The position numbers and the translations under genes are program-made. From NCBI GenBank assembly GCA_905209075.1, contig CAJLRL010000028.1:1-31999 (forward strand): a stretch of 31,999 nt of DNA. The letters are read 5' to 3'. The notes beneath the pieces are model-generated. The model saw nothing but the letters and a program-made list of their open reading frames with translations, was not told the origin of the DNA and ran no database searches. The DNA comes from an uncultured Lachnospiraceae bacterium. Its GTDB lineage: Bacteria; Bacillota; Clostridia; Lachnospirales; Lachnospiraceae. Positions within the stretch are counted from its first letter, which is position 1, and every line of letters starts with the position of its first letter. Of the stretch, positions 7,672 to 15,355 are shown one piece after another.

Positions 7672-8082
7672 TTGCAGGATAATAAAATATTGTGTTCAAA
7701 GCGAACTCAGGCAGTGGCAGCTACTGCAGCAGTTGTCGTGCTGTATGTAGTGCTTGAAAATTTAGGCATCACATGTCCGATAAAATTTTTTACCGGAATT
7801 TCGTGTGCTGGCTGTGGGATGTCGAGAGCATGGCTTTCAGTTTTAAGGCTTGATATGGCAGGCGCATTCAGATATCACCCGCTTTTCTTTCTTCCACCGG
7901 TGGTGCTGGTCGTCATACTTTTGAAATCTAAAATAAATATTAAAATTTATAAAATATTTATGTTTACAATAGTAGCGGCTTTTGTTATAGTTTATATGTA
8001 CAGAATGATATGGGGAGAAGGCGACATTGTTGTATTCAAACCTAGGGACAGTATCATCTGGCGTATAATAAAATCATTATAA
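7672..8082 (+). CDS. DUF2752 family membrane protein
   Basis: A 136-residue protein with three or four membrane segments (AVAATAAVVVLYVVL, FFLPPVVLVVILL, IFMFTIVAAFVIVYMY). The family signature is visible: CPIKFFTGISCAGCGMSRAW (residues 36-55), with the spaced Cys residues and GCGxSRA that define DUF2752, followed by YHPLFF. The function of DUF2752 is unknown. The Cys-rich loop might bind metal or form disulfides, but that is speculation. The start is a TTG at 7672 with GGGAAGG several bases upstream; no ATG is suitably placed. It lies 44 bases after the GH13 gene and 19 before the next gene, so all three are likely co-transcribed. Confidence 0.85.
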   Translation: MQDNKILCSKRTQAVAATAAVVVLYVVLENLGITCPIKFFTGISCAGCGMSRAWLSVLRLDMAGAFRYHPLFFLPPVVLVVILLKSKINIKIYKIFMFTIVAAFVIVYMYRMIWGEGDIVVFKPRDSIIWRIIKSL

Positions 8083-8101
8083 GAGTAAAAGGAGGAAGAA
8101 A

Positions 8102-8848
8102 ATGTTTTGTACTAAATGCGGGAAACAGATTGCAGACACGACAAAAATCTGTCCATATTGTGGTGCTGATTGTTCAACGATCCATAAAGTTGTGGATCAG
8201 GCGAACCAGATGTTTGATGCAGCCGAGCAGGAACTGGGAAATGCTATAAATGATGTAAAGCAGAGCTTTTCACAGGGGTACAATGCAGATCAAAGCAATA
8301 TGGATAATAATAATATGAACAATGGTGGTCAGAACTATAATAATAATTATAGCAATGGCTACAACAATGGCTATAATAATGGCTACAATAATGGTTATAA
8401 TAACGGCTATAACAATAATTATAACCAGACACCACCATTTGGAGCACAGAGATTAAAGACAGACAGAAGTTTAGGTCTTTATATTGTACTGTCGATCATT
8501 ACTTGTGGTATTTATGGATATTATTTTATCTATCAGATGGCTCATGATATAAACATTGCATGTGAGGGCGATGGAGAGAGCACACCGGGCTTAGTAGCAT
8601 TTATCTTATTATCAATTATCACATGCGGTATTTATGCATGGTACTGGTACTACAAACTCGGTAACAGACTTGCAGCAAATGCGGCTCGTTATGGTGTGAT
8701 GATCCAGGAAAATGGTACAACAGTATTAATGTGGTGTATCCTTGGTATGCTCATCTGTGGTCTTGGTCAGTTTGTAGCTATGTATATTCTTATCAAGAAC
8801 TCAAACCTGATCTGCAGTGCATATAACAGAACTCACGGATTAGGATAA
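8102..8848 (+). CDS. Zinc-ribbon protein with Asn/Tyr/Gly repeat linker and DUF4234 membrane domain
   Basis: The 248-residue product has three parts. A zinc ribbon comes first (MFCTKCGKQI with Cys3 and Cys6, then CPYCGADC). A helical stretch leads into a low-complexity Asn/Tyr/Gly linker (about residues 72-110) of tandem NGYN units. The C-terminal DUF4234 domain (from about residue 118) holds the duplicated membrane motif LSIITCGIYGYY / LSIITCGIYAWYWYYKLG and a third segment (VLMWCILGMLICGLGQFVAMYILI). DUF4234 proteins are common in Lachnospiraceae and have no assigned role. A GGAGGAAG ribosome site precedes the start. Last gene of its operon; the bidirectional terminator at 8860 follows. Confidence 0.88.
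   Translation: MFCTKCGKQIADTTKICPYCGADCSTIHKVVDQANQMFDAAEQELGNAINDVKQSFSQGYNADQSNMDNNNMNNGGQNYNNNYSNGYNNGYNNGYNNGYNNGYNNNYNQTPPFGAQRLKTDRSLGLYIVLSIITCGIYGYYFIYQMAHDINIACEGDGESTPGLVAFILLSIITCGIYAWYWYYKLGNRLAANAARYGVMIQENGTTVLMWCILGMLICGLGQFVAMYILIKNSNLICSAYNRTHGLG
8354..8425 (+). repeat. Six tandem 12-bp units inside the DUF4234 gene
   Basis: Six units of the form AATGGCTAYAAY (8354-8365, 8366-8377, 8378-8389, 8390-8401, 8402-8413, 8414-8425) encode NGYN; the last is degenerate (NNYN). Differences are mostly at third codon positions. The multiple-of-three unit keeps frame if copy number changes. Confidence 0.9.
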
Positions 8849-8859
8849 TACAAAAAAAG

Positions 8860-8899
8860 AAGCTGTGCACGAAATTCAGTGCGCAGCTTTTTTCTTTTT
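8860..8899. terminator. Bidirectional terminator between convergent genes
   Basis: AAGCTGTGCAC (8860-8870), an eight-base loop and GTGCGCAGCTT (8879-8889) form an 11-bp stem with one G-U pair. A T-run follows on the plus strand and an A-run (8852-8858) precedes it. It can serve the DUF4234 operon and the minus-strand ABC operon, whose last codon lies in the loop. Confidence 0.9.
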
Positions 8900-10063
8900 A
8901 AAACTGATGCAGGATCTGGCGGTTATCATTTCTTTAAGTATTGCCAGAAGACTTACCAGTATGGCGAGTATAAACATTTTTAACTGTGCCGGACCGCTGT
9001 AGATCGAATCAAGATAATAGTTCGTCGGAAGGAAAAGCCTTACGAATCTGGCCTGTGGGACAATGCTTCCTATATCTATAAATACCGGGCAGATTATAAG
9101 ACTTAAAAGTACAGTGACCGGTATGAGTGAGCACAATACATAAATGTTTTTTATAAGAGCTTTCAGCAGGCTGCTAAACCCGGTCAGAAGCAGTGTATAT
9201 AAAACCATGAGCCTGATTTCATTTAACACATTTGTACTTATGCCGGTTATAAAAATCGCAGCCAGACTGCATATTGCAATTGGCAGGATACTCATAAAAA
9301 TATAAAAATAGTTAAAAGCGGGGCGTTTTGATAATCTTATAAAGCCCCATGTATTTTTTCTGTCATCATTTGAAAGCATAAGGACACCGCTCATGGAGGA
9401 TACCAGTATAAGAACTGACAAAATACCACGGACGGGAAGCATATAATAATTATGGCTGCTGTCATCATTGTTCAGCAGATCATTTTTACTTCCGTCTGCG
9501 TATTCAAAAGAGAACATAAGAGGTTCTATCAGGTACTTTGAAAATGTATCATACATTTTTTCGTCTTCAGCGGAAGTGAGCCTGTCAGGCTGCTTTTCAT
9601 TTATGAAGTCCTTCAAAACAGGATATGCCCTTTCTGAAAAAAGTCTGCCATAAATTATTTCATTTACGATCTTAGTACTTATGGATTCTTTTTTTACTAT
9701 AGCCGTTATGATCCCCTGTTTCTTTTTGGATGAAAACTGTGCGATCTTCTGAGGCATATCATCCGGCATGATATAGCCACATTCGGCTTTGCCGGTCAGT
9801 ACATCCTTACGCATCTGGTTTTCATCATAGCACTGATAGTAGGAGATAACATGATTAGATGAATCCAGCAGATCTTTTACAAAATTCTGGCTGTACTCGT
9901 CATTTCCTGAAATAAGTGCAACCCTTACCAGGGAATCACTGCTTTTATTGAAAGTAAATAGTAAAAACAGCAGTATCGGGATAAGTAAAATAGTTATCTG
10001 AAACATAGGCTTTTTAAGTATGCGTTTTTGAAACAGCAATATCCAGGTCAGTATTTTTTTCAT
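8876..10063 (-). CDS. ABC-2 type transporter permease
   Basis: This 395-residue protein has the ABC-2 exporter layout: one N-terminal membrane helix (about residues 20-40, FQITILLIPILLFLLFTF), a large extracytoplasmic loop of about 170 residues, and five or so C-terminal helices (GILSVLILVSSMSGVLML, YIFMSILPIAICSLAAIFI, LMVLYTLLLTGFSSLL, VLCSLIPVTVLLSLIICPVFI, MFILAILVSLLAIL). The conserved PARFVRLFLPTNYYLDSIY lies before the last helix. I start it at the ATG at 10063, which overlaps the stop of the upstream permease as TGATG and has AGGAGG eight to nine bases upstream. A TTG one codon earlier is less likely. It is the last gene of a three-gene exporter operon with the 10063-11316 permease. 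Confidence 0.88.
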   Translation of the reverse strand: MKKILTWILLFQKRILKKPMFQITILLIPILLFLLFTFNKSSDSLVRVALISGNDEYSQNFVKDLLDSSNHVISYYQCYDENQMRKDVLTGKAECGYIMPDDMPQKIAQFSSKKKQGIITAIVKKESISTKIVNEIIYGRLFSERAYPVLKDFINEKQPDRLTSAEDEKMYDTFSKYLIEPLMFSFEYADGSKNDLLNNDDSSHNYYMLPVRGILSVLILVSSMSGVLMLSNDDRKNTWGFIRLSKRPAFNYFYIFMSILPIAICSLAAIFITGISTNVLNEIRLMVLYTLLLTGFSSLLKALIKNIYVLCSLIPVTVLLSLIICPVFIDIGSIVPQARFVRLFLPTNYYLDSIYSGPAQLKMFILAILVSLLAILKEMITARSCISFKKKKAAH

Positions 10064-11316
10064 CAAGATAACCTCCTGTTTTTTGGTTTTGCTGGGATAA
10101 ATCTAAATTCCTCCATCGAAAATACAAGTGTTATAACAATAAATAAAACAGTATACAAAATTAATTTCACAAATACGCCATATGAAAGATTATTCTTTAT
10201 ACATGCCGTTGTGTATTCAAACATAATGCGCGTTGGAAGAAATTCTGCCACACTCTGCATCCATGTCGGAAAATATGAAAGTGGATAAAAGAATCCTGAC
10301 ACAAATCCCATAATAAGTGACGAAAAAAAGAAGAAGATCATTCCACCTATTCCGTCATTTGAAATCTCATATACACATAAAACAACAGCGCATAGCAAAA
10401 GGAGCAGAGGGATGAGTTTTATATATGATCCTGCGGAAATAAAATCTATCTGCATTTTTGCCGTGGCAATATATGAAGCCGTTGCAATAGCAATATAATT
10501 TAAAGTGAATAAAAACAGAAGCGACAGATATCTGGCGAAATACTGTTTTATGCCTGACAGCTGCTGTCTTTGTAACAGGGCAGAGAGCATTTTTTGGTTC
10601 TTTCCGAGTACGCTGCCACAGTTTAATCCCCAGAACAAAAGAACAAGCACTATCCCTACGCATACATAATACATGGTGGAGCTTAATCCATCAGTTGCAT
10701 CTACAGTATCTTTTTTTATCATTGCGGTTCTGTCAAGAATACGCATTACATATTTTTCTGAAAGCTCATCGGCATCAAAAGAGTAGTCTAAGTCCCATGA
10801 ATCATACATATCCTGCATCGCATATACACCTGCTTTTGAGTCCATCATATAATCGGATACAGTTTCCGAAAGCTGTTTAAACAAAAGACTTGATATCCCG
10901 GACTGGGCTGTGCCGAACCTGATAGAGATAGGCTTGTCTATCCCATAGTAGACACTTCTCACATAATCCTTTGGAAAGATAGCAAGAACATCTAACTGTT
11001 TGTTATCTAAAAGCCTCTGGCCTTCATCAAGCGATACTTCTTTAAATTTGCATATGTAACCGATATCATCGGCGTGTTCAAGCATATAAAACCCAAGCCC
11101 AAGAAATTGTTTATCCTCATCTGAATAAACGATACCGATATTTATGGTTTTGATACCTGAGGAACTATTTTTAAAGGATGAACTGCTTTTTGTATCTTGT
11201 AATAAAAATATCGTACATACTGATAGAACAAGCATGGTTACGATGATCATTCCTGGAAAAAGCTTAAGGATCCTCTTACATTCCAATTTTAAATAAACAC
11301 TGAATTTCTGCATCAT
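10063..11316 (-). CDS. ABC-2 type transporter permease
   Basis: The 417-residue product shares the arrangement of its downstream partner: an N-terminal helix (about residues 20-38, GMIIVTMLVLSVCTIFLL), a long extracytoplasmic domain to about residue 210, then six helices (YYVCVGIVLVLLFWGLN, YLSLLFLFTLNYIAIATASYI, LIPLLLLLCAVVLCVY, GGMIFFFFSSLIMGFVSGFFYPL, VKLILYTVLFIVITLVF). The stretch FFYPLSYFPTWMQSVAEFLPTRI matches the conserved ABC-2 region. The two permeases probably form a heterodimer driven by the ATPase encoded upstream. The exported substrate is unknown. An AAGGTGG site lies three bases before the first ATG and six before a second ATG at 11313, which may be the real start. Confidence 0.88.
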   Translation of the reverse strand: MMQKFSVYLKLECKRILKLFPGMIIVTMLVLSVCTIFLLQDTKSSSSFKNSSSGIKTINIGIVYSDEDKQFLGLGFYMLEHADDIGYICKFKEVSLDEGQRLLDNKQLDVLAIFPKDYVRSVYYGIDKPISIRFGTAQSGISSLLFKQLSETVSDYMMDSKAGVYAMQDMYDSWDLDYSFDADELSEKYVMRILDRTAMIKKDTVDATDGLSSTMYYVCVGIVLVLLFWGLNCGSVLGKNQKMLSALLQRQQLSGIKQYFARYLSLLFLFTLNYIAIATASYIATAKMQIDFISAGSYIKLIPLLLLLCAVVLCVYEISNDGIGGMIFFFFSSLIMGFVSGFFYPLSYFPTWMQSVAEFLPTRIMFEYTTACIKNNLSYGVFVKLILYTVLFIVITLVFSMEEFRFIPAKPKNRRLS

Positions 11317-11344
11317 TATCCACCTTTATATTAACAATGTAATC

Positions 11345-12052
11345 TCAGAATGCTTCATTTAGAACACTCTGAGAGTTCATTAACATTCCGACAAGCTTAT
11401 GAACATTCCCGTCATAATTAAGAGGGGAAAGGACACCATTCTTCATTATGTAGTGTTTGTCACACAGATTGATTTCCTGTTCTTCGTGGGTTGCGATTAT
11501 TACAATGCCGCCCATTGATCTAAAATCGAGGATGTAGTTGTGGATCCGCTCCTTACAGACAAGATCCAGCGCAGCGCTTGGTTCATCCATGATTAGAACA
11601 CATGGATCATTTGCGACTGCACATCCGATGCTTAATCTTTTTTTCATGCCTCCGGACATTTTGTTTACGGGAACTTTTAAAAAATCATTTATGCCTAGCA
11701 TGGCCAGCACACCACTTTTTAATTCAGTTTCCATATCAAGCCTGCTGTCGCAGTACCAGAGCCTTAGATTATCAAGAGCAGATAATTCTTCGATGAGAGG
11801 GGTTCCCTGGGGAACGTAACCAACCAGTTTTCCGCTTTTGGTGTTCTTCCCAAGTAGATTTTTACTGTCGATAGAAAAAGTGCCTCCATCAGCCTTAAGA
11901 ACGCCTGCCAGAACAGACAGGAGTGTAGACTTGCCACAGCCGTTTGCACCTAAAATACCGATGCACTGACCGCTTATTCCATCAAAGCATATGTCATTCA
12001 GGACAGTTTTTCTGCCATAATGTTTCTTTATATGTTCAGCTTCTATTTTCAT
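11345..12052 (-). CDS. ABC transporter ATP-binding protein
   Basis: A 235-residue ATPase with every motif present: Walker A GANGCGKST (residues 35-43), Q-loop Gln82, signature MSGGM (132-136), Walker B VLIMDEP (152-158), D-loop SAALD, and the switch His189 in ATHEEQE. It should power the two ABC-2 permeases downstream. The start at 12052 is chosen because GGAG sits six bases upstream; the ATG at 12064 would put this ribosome site inside the coding region. It is the first gene of its operon. I could not pick a convincing promoter; the leader region runs towards the hairpin element at 12135-12312. Confidence 0.88.
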   Translation of the reverse strand: MKIEAEHIKKHYGRKTVLNDICFDGISGQCIGILGANGCGKSTLLSVLAGVLKADGGTFSIDSKNLLGKNTKSGKLVGYVPQGTPLIEELSALDNLRLWYCDSRLDMETELKSGVLAMLGINDFLKVPVNKMSGGMKKRLSIGCAVANDPCVLIMDEPSAALDLVCKERIHNYILDFRSMGGIVIIATHEEQEINLCDKHYIMKNGVLSPLNYDGNVHKLVGMLMNSQSVLNEAF

Positions 12053-12134
12053 AATAATCTCCATATTTTTATCATTTAGACATAGTGTATCATTACATAA
12101 ATATTAATGCAAATGATTAGTTATTGTTCAAACT

Positions 12135-12312
12135 CGTTACTGTTCACACCTAACAGTGTGACCAGCAACGATTACAGCCCGTTTAAAGTGCCTCTACGAG
12201 GCAGGGGCTGTAATCACTTTATGATCAGCACTATGGCGCATAGCTTGACAGCGCAGTGTCAAGCTTGCGTCTGAACAGTAAGCAAACTCCTGGCTTGACA
12301 CCATGCTGTGTC
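12135..12312. other. Multi-hairpin intergenic element
   Basis: The 360-base gap 12065-12424 holds no gene but several strong dyads. CGTTACTG/CAGCAACG encloses TCACAC/GTGTGA (12135-12170). GATTACAGCCC/GGGCTGTAATC encloses TGCCTC/GAGGCA (12170-12215). GCTTGACA/TGTCAAGC spans 12243-12264 and GACAC/GTGTC 12297-12312. In addition TTACTGTTCA (12137-12146) is exactly complementary to TGAACAGTAA (12272-12281), so its 5' segment has two exclusive partners. It lies upstream of both divergent flanking genes, and the plus-strand promoter at 12321 is outside it. I do not recognise it as a named RNA family. Confidence 0.65.
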
Positions 12313-12320
12313 GATTAATC

Positions 12321-12349
12321 TTGTATTTTGAATGCTTTTATAATATAAT
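12321..12349 (+). promoter_or_regulatory. Probable promoter of the zinc-ribbon gene
   Basis: TTGTAT (12321-12326), 17-bp spacer, TATAAT (12344-12349), with a second overlapping TATAAT at 12339-12344. It gives a leader of about 70 bases. The -35 is weak. Confidence 0.55.
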
Positions 12350-12424
12350 CGTAAATGTTCAGTACATCATGATACAAGTTTTCTTACGAATATTATGGTT
12401 TATTAAAAAGGGAGGAAATCAGTT

Positions 12425-14281
12425 ATGTTTTGTAAAAATTGTGGAAGCCTTATAGGCGAAAACAATGCATTTTGTACAGTGTGCGGTGCAAGAGTTGATG
12501 CAGAAACACAGAATGAAAGAGCAAACCAGCCGAATGCAGGAGCAGGTCAGCAGTATGCAGCAGGCCAGCAGTATGCAGCAAACCAGCCGAATACAGGAGC
12601 AGGCCAGCAGTTTACAAATTATCAGCAGAATTTTGAGAATCAGCCGTTTGAACCTGCAAATTTTGCACAGGGACAGATTCCGCCGCAGGCTCCGAAGAAA
12701 AAAAGAAAAAAAGGCGGATTTATTATCGGTGGTGTCGTTGCAGTAGCAGCAGTATCATCAGTTGGTGTTCTGGCTGCATCGGGAAGACTTGGAAATTTCG
12801 TTCACAAGAATTTTACAAGTCCGGAATCTTATTTTAAATATGTTGCAGAGAATAACACAAAGGATGCAATAAAATCATTCAATACAGGTTATTCAAAGGC
12901 GGTAGACAGCTTTGACCAGGTGACATCTGTAAACGGAAGCTATACAGTAAGACTTGATGCAGGAAACGAATTAAAGCCTCTGATAGGAATGATCGATCCA
13001 TCGCTTAAGGATATAGATAATGCCTCGATTTCTGTAAATACATCGTTTGATGATTCTGTACAGAATGTACAGCTTAAAGCAAATATCAATGATGCTGACA
13101 TAGCAACAGTAAATGCCTCAATTGATATGGAAAATGAAGAGGGATATCTTCAGATACCGGAGCTGTCTGATTCATATATTGATATATCAGATGGAATTGA
13201 GGAAATAAATGATGAACTGAAATCATCAGGAGTAGAGTATCAGGAGATGCTTGATGAAGTTAAAAATACACTGCCGGATGCAAAGACAGTAGATAAAGTT
13301 TTAAATACATACGTGGATGTCGCATTTGACAATATTTCAGATGTAAGTAAATCATCAGATAAAATAGAGGCTGAGGATGTAAGCCAGAGTGTGACAGCAC
13401 TTACAACGACACTTGACGGACAATATGCGTATGATACAGCATATGAGATGCTTGAAACTTTAAAGGATGATGAAAATATAAAAGAAATTATCGAGAATAT
13501 CGATGAAGCTTCATATGATGAGTTCCGCGACAGCATAAGTGATACCTTAGATTCCTTAAAGGACGAAAAGAATTCAATTGATGATGTGGAAGGAAGCGCT
13601 GATCTTACATTATATGTAAATGGAAAAGGTGAGATCGCCGGAACAGAAGTTTTGGTGGATGTGGATGGACAGGAAGTTGTCGTAAGTTCTGTAATGCCGA
13701 GAAGCGGTTCAAAATTCGGTTATGAGATGAAGGCAGAATACGAAGGAATGGAGCTGTTTTCACTTACAGGAAGCGGTACATTAAAGAGCGATGTCATGAA
13801 CGGAACATTTAATGTGAGCGTAGATGATGAATTATTAGGTGATCTTGATGAATATGTATCAGGCGGAGATAATATCCTTACGATAGATGTAAAAGACTTT
13901 GATATATCAGACAGCAAAGACGGCATGCTTAATGGTTCATTTACATTTTCAACAGATGCAGTACGTCAGGTTAAGGGATATAAGTTAAATGTTGAATTTG
14001 CAACAACGAAAAAAGAAACATCGGTTGCGGTTGCATTACTTTATGAGGACGATAACTATGCAAAAGTAACTCTGACTTCCGGTGAAGGAGAAAATCTAAA
14101 AACATTACAGCCATCAGGAAGTGATACAGTTTATTCAATAACAGATGATTCGGATATGCAGGATTATCTGAGTGAGATAGACATAGACGCATTTATAGAT
14201 GATATAAATGATAAGTGTGGTCTGGACATAGATCTTGATGATCTTGAAGATATGGAAGAAAATCTTGATGATATGATGTAG
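12425..14281 (+). CDS. Large zinc-ribbon membrane protein with extracytoplasmic domain
   Basis: The 618-residue product starts with a zinc ribbon (Cys3, Cys6, Cys17, Cys20). A Gln/Ala/Asn/Gly-rich linker follows (about residues 30-90) containing two copies of ANQPNxGAGQQ. A basic patch KKKRKK (91-96) precedes a single membrane helix (98-119). About 500 acidic residues, presumably outside the cell, complete it. They start SPESYFKYVAENNTKDAIKSFNTGYSKA and end in a strongly acidic DDINDK...DLDDLEDMEENLDDMM tail. This organisation recurs in Lachnospiraceae surface proteins of unknown function. The positive-inside patch supports a cytoplasmic zinc ribbon. A GGGAGG site precedes 12425. It has its own promoter and a strong terminator, so it is probably monocistronic. 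No catalytic motif seen. Confidence 0.85.
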   Translation: MFCKNCGSLIGENNAFCTVCGARVDAETQNERANQPNAGAGQQYAAGQQYAANQPNTGAGQQFTNYQQNFENQPFEPANFAQGQIPPQAPKKKRKKGGFIIGGVVAVAAVSSVGVLAASGRLGNFVHKNFTSPESYFKYVAENNTKDAIKSFNTGYSKAVDSFDQVTSVNGSYTVRLDAGNELKPLIGMIDPSLKDIDNASISVNTSFDDSVQNVQLKANINDADIATVNASIDMENEEGYLQIPELSDSYIDISDGIEEINDELKSSGVEYQEMLDEVKNTLPDAKTVDKVLNTYVDVAFDNISDVSKSSDKIEAEDVSQSVTALTTTLDGQYAYDTAYEMLETLKDDENIKEIIENIDEASYDEFRDSISDTLDSLKDEKNSIDDVEGSADLTLYVNGKGEIAGTEVLVDVDGQEVVVSSVMPRSGSKFGYEMKAEYEGMELFSLTGSGTLKSDVMNGTFNVSVDDELLGDLDEYVSGGDNILTIDVKDFDISDSKDGMLNGSFTFSTDAVRQVKGYKLNVEFATTKKETSVAVALLYEDDNYAKVTLTSGEGENLKTLQPSGSDTVYSITDDSDMQDYLSEIDIDAFIDDINDKCGLDIDLDDLEDMEENLDDMM

Positions 14282-14295
14282 TAAAAAATATATAC

Positions 14296-14330
14296 AAAAA
14301 GAGATGCCGGTTGTCAGGCATCTCTTTTTT
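14296..14330. terminator. Strong bidirectional terminator
   Basis: AAAAAGAGATGCC (14296-14308), eight-base loop, GGCATCTCTTTTT (14317-14329): a perfect 13-bp stem that includes its own T-run. It lies between the convergent zinc-ribbon and crotonase genes. Confidence 0.92.
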
Positions 14331-14380
14331 ACGCAGGAAACGATCTTAAAAGCTTCCTGCAAGCTAGAAATTAAAGTGAA

Positions 14381-15184
14381 TTAGAAATCTGTAAGGTTTG
14401 CAGCTCTCTTCTCAAGGAATGCGCCCATTCCTTCTTTTTTGTCGTTTGTGTCGTTAACAACACCAAAGAGGTTTGCTTCCATCTCAACAGCATTTTTGAT
14501 ATCCATGTCGTATCCGTTGTTGATCGCAGCTTTAGCAACTGAGATTGCGTAGCTTCCCTTAGAGATGATCTTTGCAGCCATAGCTTTTGCTGTTGGCATT
14601 AATTCTTCTTTAGCTACTACTTTATTAACGAGACCGATGCGGTATGCTTCAGCAGCGTCTACATTGTCGCATGTGAAGATCATTTCTTTTGCGCGTCCCA
14701 TTCCAACTAAACGAGCAAGTCTCTGTGTACCACCAAATCCAGGAATGATTCCAAGTCCTGTCTCAGGCTGTCCGAAGATTGCGTTTTCAGAAGCGATTCT
14801 GATATCACAAGCCATAGAGATCTCACATCCTCCACCGAGTGCGAAACCATTAACAGCTGCGATAGTAACCTGACGCATATTCATAAGTCTGAAGAATGGC
14901 TCAGAAGCCTTGATTCCGAATGCTCTTGCCTGTGGTGCTGTAAAGCCTGCCATTTCAGCGATGTCGGCACCGGCTACGAATGATTTGAATTCGTTGCCTT
15001 TCTTGTCAGGACCACCTGTTAAGATAACAACCTTAACATCATCTCTTGCCTCGATCTCTGTTAATGCTGTGTTTAACTCATCAAGAGTCTCACTGTTTAA
15101 TGCATTAAGGGCAGCTGGTCTTGAAATTGCAAGTACAGCAATCTGATCTGCTACGTCAAGTTTTAAATTTTTGAACTCGCTCAT
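14381..15184 (-). CDS. crt: Crotonase / short-chain enoyl-CoA hydratase (3-hydroxybutyryl-CoA dehydratase type)
   Basis: The 267-residue protein is a complete crotonase. The CoA-binding/oxyanion stretch is SFVAGADIAEM (residues 69-78) and the second oxyanion loop FALGGGCEISMACD. The two catalytic glutamates are Glu121 and Glu141 (in GQPETGLG), 20 residues apart as in rat mitochondrial hydratase. It reversibly hydrates crotonyl-CoA to 3-hydroxybutyryl-CoA, a step in butyrate formation in such anaerobes. The start at 15184 (MSEFKNLK) has AGGAGG eight bases upstream; the longer frame to 15208 would contain it. It stands alone, without the thl, hbd, bcd or etf genes that often accompany crt, and has a strong promoter (15237-15265). 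A role in other acyl-CoA metabolism is possible. Confidence 0.9.
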   Translation of the reverse strand: MSEFKNLKLDVADQIAVLAISRPAALNALNSETLDELNTALTEIEARDDVKVVILTGGPDKKGNEFKSFVAGADIAEMAGFTAPQARAFGIKASEPFFRLMNMRQVTIAAVNGFALGGGCEISMACDIRIASENAIFGQPETGLGIIPGFGGTQRLARLVGMGRAKEMIFTCDNVDAAEAYRIGLVNKVVAKEELMPTAKAMAAKIISKGSYAISVAKAAINNGYDMDIKNAVEMEANLFGVVNDTNDKKEGMGAFLEKRAANLTDF

Positions 15185-15236
15185 TGTATAAATCCTCCTT
15201 AAAATCATATGTATAACACATTATGTTGATAAAAAA

Positions 15237-15265
15237 ATAGTAACACTTTGATAAATTTTTGTCAA
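15237..15265 (-). promoter_or_regulatory. Promoter of crt
   Basis: On the minus strand: TTGACA (15265-15260), 17-bp spacer ending in TGT (extended -10), TACTAT (15242-15237). A perfect -35 plus an extended -10 suggests strong expression. Confidence 0.7.
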
Positions 15266-15286
15266 TGTTTTAGGCGAAAATACATA

Positions 15287-15315
15287 TTGAAAAAGCCCCA
15301 AAATGTAGTTATAAT
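15287..15315 (+). promoter_or_regulatory. Promoter of the MATE gene
   Basis: TTGAAA (15287-15292), 17-bp spacer, TATAAT (15310-15315), 41 bases before the start codon at 15356. Its position rules out the longer open frame beginning at 15248. Confidence 0.78.
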
Positions 15316-15355
15316 ATCAAGCTGTACAATTTCAGATTGTAAGGGGATTATAATA

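Noticed and set aside
8244..8447. Minus-strand open frame rich in Tyr, His and Cys
   Set aside because: It is the complement of the Asn/Tyr/Gly repeat linker, with no start signal.
12135..12312. tRNA or other named structured RNA
   Set aside because: No tRNA acceptor, anticodon or T-loop consensus fits, and the arrangement of stems does not match a family I can name; kept only as an unnamed element.
13240..14192. Several minus-strand frames rich in Ser inside the large zinc-ribbon gene
   Set aside because: They are antisense shadows of an acidic, Asp-rich coding sequence.
15248..15355. Extended N-terminus of the MATE protein
   Set aside because: This stretch contains a clear promoter (15287-15315), and the ribosome site is just before 15356.
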